Source: JANMES01 sp038229715 (GTDB lineage: Bacteria; Planctomycetota; Phycisphaerae; Tepidisphaerales; Tepidisphaeraceae). From it: a DNA stretch of 64,000 nucleotides. The notes under the pieces were generated by a model, which was not told the origin of the DNA, ran no database searches, and worked only from the letters and a program-made list of their open reading frames with translations. The DNA lies in contig JBBROD010000006.1 of NCBI GenBank assembly GCA_038229715.1, forward strand, positions 1-64,000. The letters run 5' to 3'. Shown piece after piece: positions 60,255 through 64,000 of the stretch; the stretch's first letter is position 1; each line of letters begins with the position of its first letter. Position numbers and translations under genes: made by a program.

Positions 60255-61343
60255 ATGCGAATTCGATGGCGTGGTTTGGAACTGCCTTCGCGCGTGCAGC
60301 GCGACGAGCAGGTGTCGACCGAAACTTACGGCAAGTTTTTTGCCGAGCCGTTTGAGCGCGGGTTTGGTACCACCGTGGGCAACAGCCTGCGTCGTATCCT
60401 GCTTTCGTCGCTTGAAGGCGCTGCCGTCACCCACATCCGCATCAAGGGCGCGGATCACGAATTTTCGTCGCTGCCGGGCGTGATGGAAGACGTCACGGAC
60501 ATCATCCTCAACATCAAGAGCCTGGTTGTGAAGCTCGATGCGGATGAGCCGAAGCAGATGTCGATCAACGTGAAAAAGGCCGGCCCGATTACTGCCGGCA
60601 TGATCGAAGCCGACCCGTCCATCACGATCACGAACAAAAATCACGTGATCGCGACGCTGACCGAAAACGTCGAGTTCTCGATGACGCTGACCGTTTCCAA
60701 GGGCCGCGGCTATGTCACGGCTTCGGAGAACATCAGCAATTCAGAAGAGCAGGAAGTCGGCGCGATCGCGGTGGACTCGATCTACTCGCCGGTCACCCGC
60801 GTGCGTTACGCGACTGAAGACGCCCGCGTCGGCCAGAAGACCGACTACGACCGCCTGATCCTCGAGATATGGACCAACGGCACGCTCACACCGGAGATGG
60901 CACTGGTGGAAGCCAGCAAGATCCTGCGTAAGCACCTCAATCCGTTCGTTCAATACTTCGAGTTGGGCTCGGAGACGGTCAACGAAGACGCGCTGACGGC
61001 TCTTCGCGACGCCAACAAGGCGATGATCGATCCGGAACTGCAGAACAAGTTGAACATGACCACGCAGGAACTGGACCTTTCGGTCCGGGCCAACAATTGC
61101 CTGGAATCAGCCAAGATTTCCACCGTTCGTGACCTGGTGAAGAAGACCGACGGCGAACTGCTGAAGGTTCGCAGCTTCGGCAAGACCAGCCTGCGTGAAG
61201 TGAAGCGTAAGCTGGCGGACATGGGTCTGAGCCTGGGCATGGATCTTGATTCGGCCCAAGCACAGGCCGCCACCATGCCGGACGATGACGACGAAGAAGA
61301 AACCGAGACGCCTGAAGCGACCGGCTCGACCGGGCAGGCATAG
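60255..61343 (+). CDS. rpoA: RNA polymerase alpha subunit, 362 aa
   Basis: Core assembly and UP-element binding. N-terminal domain GKFFAEPFERGFGTTVGNSLRRILLSSLEGAAVT; C-terminal domain LSVRANNCLESAKISTVRDLVKKTDGELLKVRSFGKTSLREVKRKLADMGLSLGM. Acidic tail DDDDEEETETPEATGSTGQA is an addition. AAAGGAG precedes the ATG. Confidence 0.97.
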   Translation: MRIRWRGLELPSRVQRDEQVSTETYGKFFAEPFERGFGTTVGNSLRRILLSSLEGAAVTHIRIKGADHEFSSLPGVMEDVTDIILNIKSLVVKLDADEPKQMSINVKKAGPITAGMIEADPSITITNKNHVIATLTENVEFSMTLTVSKGRGYVTASENISNSEEQEVGAIAVDSIYSPVTRVRYATEDARVGQKTDYDRLILEIWTNGTLTPEMALVEASKILRKHLNPFVQYFELGSETVNEDALTALRDANKAMIDPELQNKLNMTTQELDLSVRANNCLESAKISTVRDLVKKTDGELLKVRSFGKTSLREVKRKLADMGLSLGMDLDSAQAQAATMPDDDDEEETETPEATGSTGQA

Positions 61344-61418
61344 CGTTGTGGGTTGTAAGTGGTGAGTTGTGGGTTGGAGTCGGTTTTCCAACCTCCCACG
61401 TGCAACAAGCAACCCGCG
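61344..61418. repeat. Heptamer inverted repeat (GTTGTGG word), rpoA-rplQ
   Basis: Left arm words GTTGTGG, GTTGTAA, GTGGTGA, GTTGTGG, GTTGG (61344-61378); right arm 61388-61418 (CCAACCTCCCACGTGCAACAAGCAACCC without break). Imperfect stem. rplQ has its own AAGGAG after it. Confidence 0.85.
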
Positions 61419-61436
61419 ACATTGAAGGAGTTAGTT

Positions 61437-61976
61437 ATGAGTAGTCACATGATTCGTGGTCGGCAGTTGTCTCGGGATACCGAGCACCGCAAGGCCATGC
61501 GACGCAACTTGATCCAGAGCCTCTTTGAGCACGGCAAGGTCCAGACGACCCATCCGAAGGCTAAAGAAGTCAAATCTCTGGCTGAAAAGCTGATCACGCT
61601 CGCCAAGGGTAAGACGCTGAATAGCCGTCGTCGCGCGATCGCCATCCTGCAGGATCGTCGGCTGACCGACGAGAACCAGGACTTCATCAAGGAAGGACCT
61701 AAGACGGTCATCCAAAAGCTGTTTGATGAAATCGCGCCGAAGTTCGCCGACCGTAAAGGCGGCTTCACCCAGATCATCAAAACCGCCAAGTATCGCATCG
61801 GCGATGGCGGGACGCTGGTTTGGTTGCAACTGGTGAGCGAGACCAAGGCACCGACCGGCACGATCCGTCGCAGCGCTGGTCTGCGTCGCAAGCGGAACGA
61901 GAAGAAGCATGCGTTCGCGGGACAGATTCTGAAAAAGCGGAAGTCCCCGGAAACCGCTGAAAAGGCATCGGCCTAA
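61437..61976 (+). CDS. rplQ: 50S ribosomal protein L17, 179 aa
   Basis: Last gene of the alpha cluster. RGRQLSRDTEHRKAMRRNLIQSLFEHGKVQTTHPKAKEVKSLAEKLITLAK is diagnostic. The C-terminal half (about 60 residues beyond E. coli L17, basic, ending KKRKSPETAEKASA) is longer than usual. ATG 61437 has AAGGAG upstream. Confidence 0.96.
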   Translation: MSSHMIRGRQLSRDTEHRKAMRRNLIQSLFEHGKVQTTHPKAKEVKSLAEKLITLAKGKTLNSRRRAIAILQDRRLTDENQDFIKEGPKTVIQKLFDEIAPKFADRKGGFTQIIKTAKYRIGDGGTLVWLQLVSETKAPTGTIRRSAGLRRKRNEKKHAFAGQILKKRKSPETAEKASA

Positions 61977-62051
61977 TCAGGCGAAGTTCCCCGTAGCCGC
62001 CTGTAGATTTCGGCTGGTCCATCGGGATGCAACTTATATAGAAACCCGAAG

Positions 62052-62087
62052 GCGGATCGACCCACACCGGCCGATCCGCTTTTTTTT
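62052..62087 (+). terminator. Intrinsic terminator of ribosomal cluster
   Basis: 8-bp stem GCGGATCG / CGATCCGC, 12-base loop, then eight T, about 75 bases after the rplQ stop. Confidence 0.92.
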
Positions 62088-62205
62088 ATCGATTCGCTCA
62101 TCACGTATTGCAGCTCTATAGCTTGGAGAGCAATATGCAAACGATGCCCGACGTGTAACAAAAACGTCATTATTCGCATCTAAGTGACGGTCCTACCTGC
62201 AATTG

Positions 62206-62235
62206 TTGACAGCGCTTACGTGGTACTAATACAAT
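62206..62235 (+). promoter_or_regulatory. Promoter upstream of GT2 gene
   Basis: -35 TTGACA (62206-62211), 18-base spacer, -10 TACAAT (62230-62235). It leaves a leader of about 140-230 bases before the two possible starts of the glycosyltransferase. Nothing else was recognised in 62088-62474 apart from a 17-codon frame at 62271. Confidence 0.65.
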
Positions 62236-62474
62236 CCGCCCTTCAACGAGGCGGACCTGTATTGATATAAATGGGCGACAGCCATCCGCGGTTGAAGTAC
62301 AGACGATCTGGCCTGTTCGGCTGATCCAAATCGGGGTGTGGAGAGCAGGCAACCCTCTGTTCATCCGGAGTCAGCGATTTGTAAATGGCAGGGCGAGTGG
62401 ACGGAAGCTTAGCTTTCATCACCGACTTGCCGTTGCAATGTGGTAACGACAACTTTACTGAAACGATCAAACGT

Positions 62475-64000
62475 ATGTGGGAGAAGGTCATTCAATACAC
62501 GCTGGTAGCCCTCTATCTGGGCACGCTAGCGGCGGTGGCGGTTTACGGGTTCCATCGGTATGTACTCGTATACCTCTACATCAAGCACCGCCACAACGGT
62601 TACCAGCCGAAGGGTAAGTTTGATTCGCTACCCAAGATCACGCTGCAACTGCCCATGTACAACGAGGACGTTGTGGCCGAGCGGATCATCGAAGCCTCGT
62701 GTTACATCGACTATCCGAAGGACAAGCTGGACATTCAGGTTCTGGACGACAGCACCGACCACTCGGCCGACATCGCCCGCAAAGCCGTCGAAAAATGGGC
62801 CGCCCTGGGGCATCCGATCAAGTACATCCACCGCGATAACCGCGAAGGGTATAAGGCCGGCGCGCTCGCCGAAGGTTTGAAGCAGGCCAACGGCGAATAC
62901 ATCGCCATCTTCGATGCAGATTTCGTCCCGCCGACGGATATTCTTCAGAACGTGGTGAATTACTTTACCGACGACAAGGTGGGCATGGTGCAAGTGCGTT
63001 GGGATCACCTCAACCGCAACGCCAGCCTGCTGACGCGCAGCCAGGCGATCTTTCTCGACGGACACTTCGTCATCGAGCACACCGCCCGCAACCGCTCCGG
63101 CCGATTCATGCACTTCAACGGGACGGCCGGCGTGTGGCGCCGCTCGACTATCGAAGACGCCGGCGGGTGGCATCACGATACGCTTACCGAAGACATTGAT
63201 CTCAGCTATCGAGCCCAGATCAAGGGCTGGCAGTTCGTCTACCTCCCGCAATTCTGCGCACCGGCCGAGCTGCCGTGCGAAATGATCGCCTTCAAGCAGC
63301 AGGCCCACCGCTGGACCAAAGGCAGCATGCAGACGGCCATCAAACTTCTGCCGGGCATTTTACGAAGCAAGAGTCTCCCGCGGACTGTGAAGAGCGAAGC
63401 GTTTTTTCATCTCACCAACACGCTGGTTTATCCGTTGATGGTTATCCTGACGCTCATGATCTGGCCGGCGTTTTTCAACTTCTTCAACGTTGAAGGGCCG
63501 ATCAAACATTACACTTGGGGCCATTACCTGTTCAGCGGTACGTTGTTTGTGCTGGCGACCTGTTCTGCCAGCACCTTCTTCGTCTTCGGACAGCGCGAGT
63601 TGTTCGGCCGGGAGGCGGGATGGAAGACGCTGCTGTATCTGCCGGTCCTGATGGGCCTTGGCGTTGGCGTCTGCCTCAACAACTGCAAAGCGGTGGTGGA
63701 AGCGATCTGGAGCAGCATCCGTAAAGATCACGGCACTAAAGGCAAGAGTGGCGAGTTCGTCCGTACCCCCAAGTACGGCGGAACCACCCGCAACGCCTGG
63801 CAGAGCGACGCTGCCCGCCCGATGGATTACGCCGTCCAAACGTCCCGCAGCACGGCGGAGCGTCCGGCCATCTTCACGCTCAAACGCCTGACGCTGCCGA
63901 TCATCGAAATCTGCTTCGGCATTTATATGTCGATCTTCATTTTCATCAGTCTCTACTACCAATTCGCCTACGCGAGCGTGCCGTTCCTCAGTATTTTCGC
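62475..64000 (+). CDS. GT2 cellulose-synthase-like glycosyltransferase, 3' end beyond window
   Basis: Processive membrane glycosyltransferase; at least 508 residues, still open at the edge. TM helix VIQYTLVALYLGTLAAVAVYGF, then GT-A domain with KITLQLPMYNE, VLDDSTD, AIFDADFVPP (DxD), LTEDIDLSYR (TED) and QQAHRWTKG (QxxRW), then several TM helices. The block EFVRTPKYG between late helices is common in CslA/mannan-synthase-like bacterial relatives. Product could be a glucan or mannan. In-frame ATG 62385 (MAGRVDGSLAFITD) is an alternative start. Confidence 0.9.
   Translation, partial: MWEKVIQYTLVALYLGTLAAVAVYGFHRYVLVYLYIKHRHNGYQPKGKFDSLPKITLQLPMYNEDVVAERIIEASCYIDYPKDKLDIQVLDDSTDHSADIARKAVEKWAALGHPIKYIHRDNREGYKAGALAEGLKQANGEYIAIFDADFVPPTDILQNVVNYFTDDKVGMVQVRWDHLNRNASLLTRSQAIFLDGHFVIEHTARNRSGRFMHFNGTAGVWRRSTIEDAGGWHHDTLTEDIDLSYRAQIKGWQFVYLPQFCAPAELPCEMIAFKQQAHRWTKGSMQTAIKLLPGILRSKSLPRTVKSEAFFHLTNTLVYPLMVILTLMIWPAFFNFFNVEGPIKHYTWGHYLFSGTLFVLATCSASTFFVFGQRELFGREAGWKTLLYLPVLMGLGVGVCLNNCKAVVEAIWSSIRKDHGTKGKSGEFVRTPKYGGTTRNAWQSDAARPMDYAVQTSRSTAERPAIFTLKRLTLPIIEICFGIYMSIFIFISLYYQFAYASVPFLSIF

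Noticed and set aside
48111..61418. Tandem short repeats considered as CRISPR arrays
   Set aside because: Units are seven bases with no spacers and lie in inverted arms; no cas genes are nearby.
62243..62491. 82-codon minus-strand frame upstream of the GT2 gene
   Set aside because: Overlaps the promoter and leader of the glycosyltransferase and has no recognised family; not supported well enough to call.

Overview
The window looks like a chromosomal segment of a planctomycete, probably of the Phycisphaerae / Tepidisphaeraceae type. This is an inference. It rests on a futalosine-type menaquinone cluster (mqnE with ubiA-, ubiX- and ubiE-type genes), a large autotransporter-repeat protein with a PEP-CTERM tail, several polysaccharide-active enzymes, and a ribosomal cluster that lacks rpmD, infA, adk and rpsD at their usual places. 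No taxonomic search was run.

Positions 1-9081 read as a genomic island. A tyrosine recombinase points away from the 3' end of a tRNA-Val gene (9081-9154), the usual arrangement for integration at a tRNA. The island carries a frameshifted IS701-type transposase fused to a truncated PD-(D/E)XK nuclease, a GyrA C-terminal-domain fragment, a lone SNF2-type helicase, a secreted coiled-coil protein and a Y-family DNA polymerase whose frame runs on into the antisense strand of the integrase.

Positions 9.4-34.8 kb are ordinary metabolism: a GH95-like glycosidase, MutT-type Nudix hydrolase, pyrK, a GT25 glycosyltransferase, methyltransferase, glyA, bpt, a response regulator, the menaquinone cluster on the minus strand, a D-amino-acid aminotransferase, an aldo/keto reductase, tRNA-Ser, a CLC antiporter of probable fluoride type, the autotransporter-repeat protein and a GH63-like glucosidase. 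Positions 34.9-46 kb hold thrS with a well-formed threonine attenuator, a VapBC-type pair, a GH50-like secreted hydrolase, fusA, a membrane-fusion-type protein and a lipoprotein with a cyclase-like fold. Positions 46.0-62.1 kb are the S10-spc-alpha ribosomal cluster (rpsJ to rplQ), closed by a strong terminator. A GT2 cellulose-synthase-like enzyme starts at about 62.5 kb and runs off the end.

The most unusual structure is a family of intergenic inverted repeats whose arms are degenerate tandem repeats of a 7-base word. There are about seventeen, each built from one word (for example GATTGTG, ATTTGCA, GGACTTA or GGGGCAA). Most sit in the ribosomal cluster. In several genes (thrS, rplB, rplX, rpsS, rpsH) the element lies between a Shine-Dalgarno sequence on its left edge and the start codon just after its right edge, so folding the hairpin would bring the two to normal spacing. 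Pieces of the same repeats also lie inside coding sequences (pyrK, bpt, a small ORF).

Two leaders (thrS and pyrK) have near-consensus promoters that place the transcription start within a few bases of a leader ORF, followed by an intrinsic terminator. This suggests translation-coupled attenuation with nearly leaderless leader ORFs.
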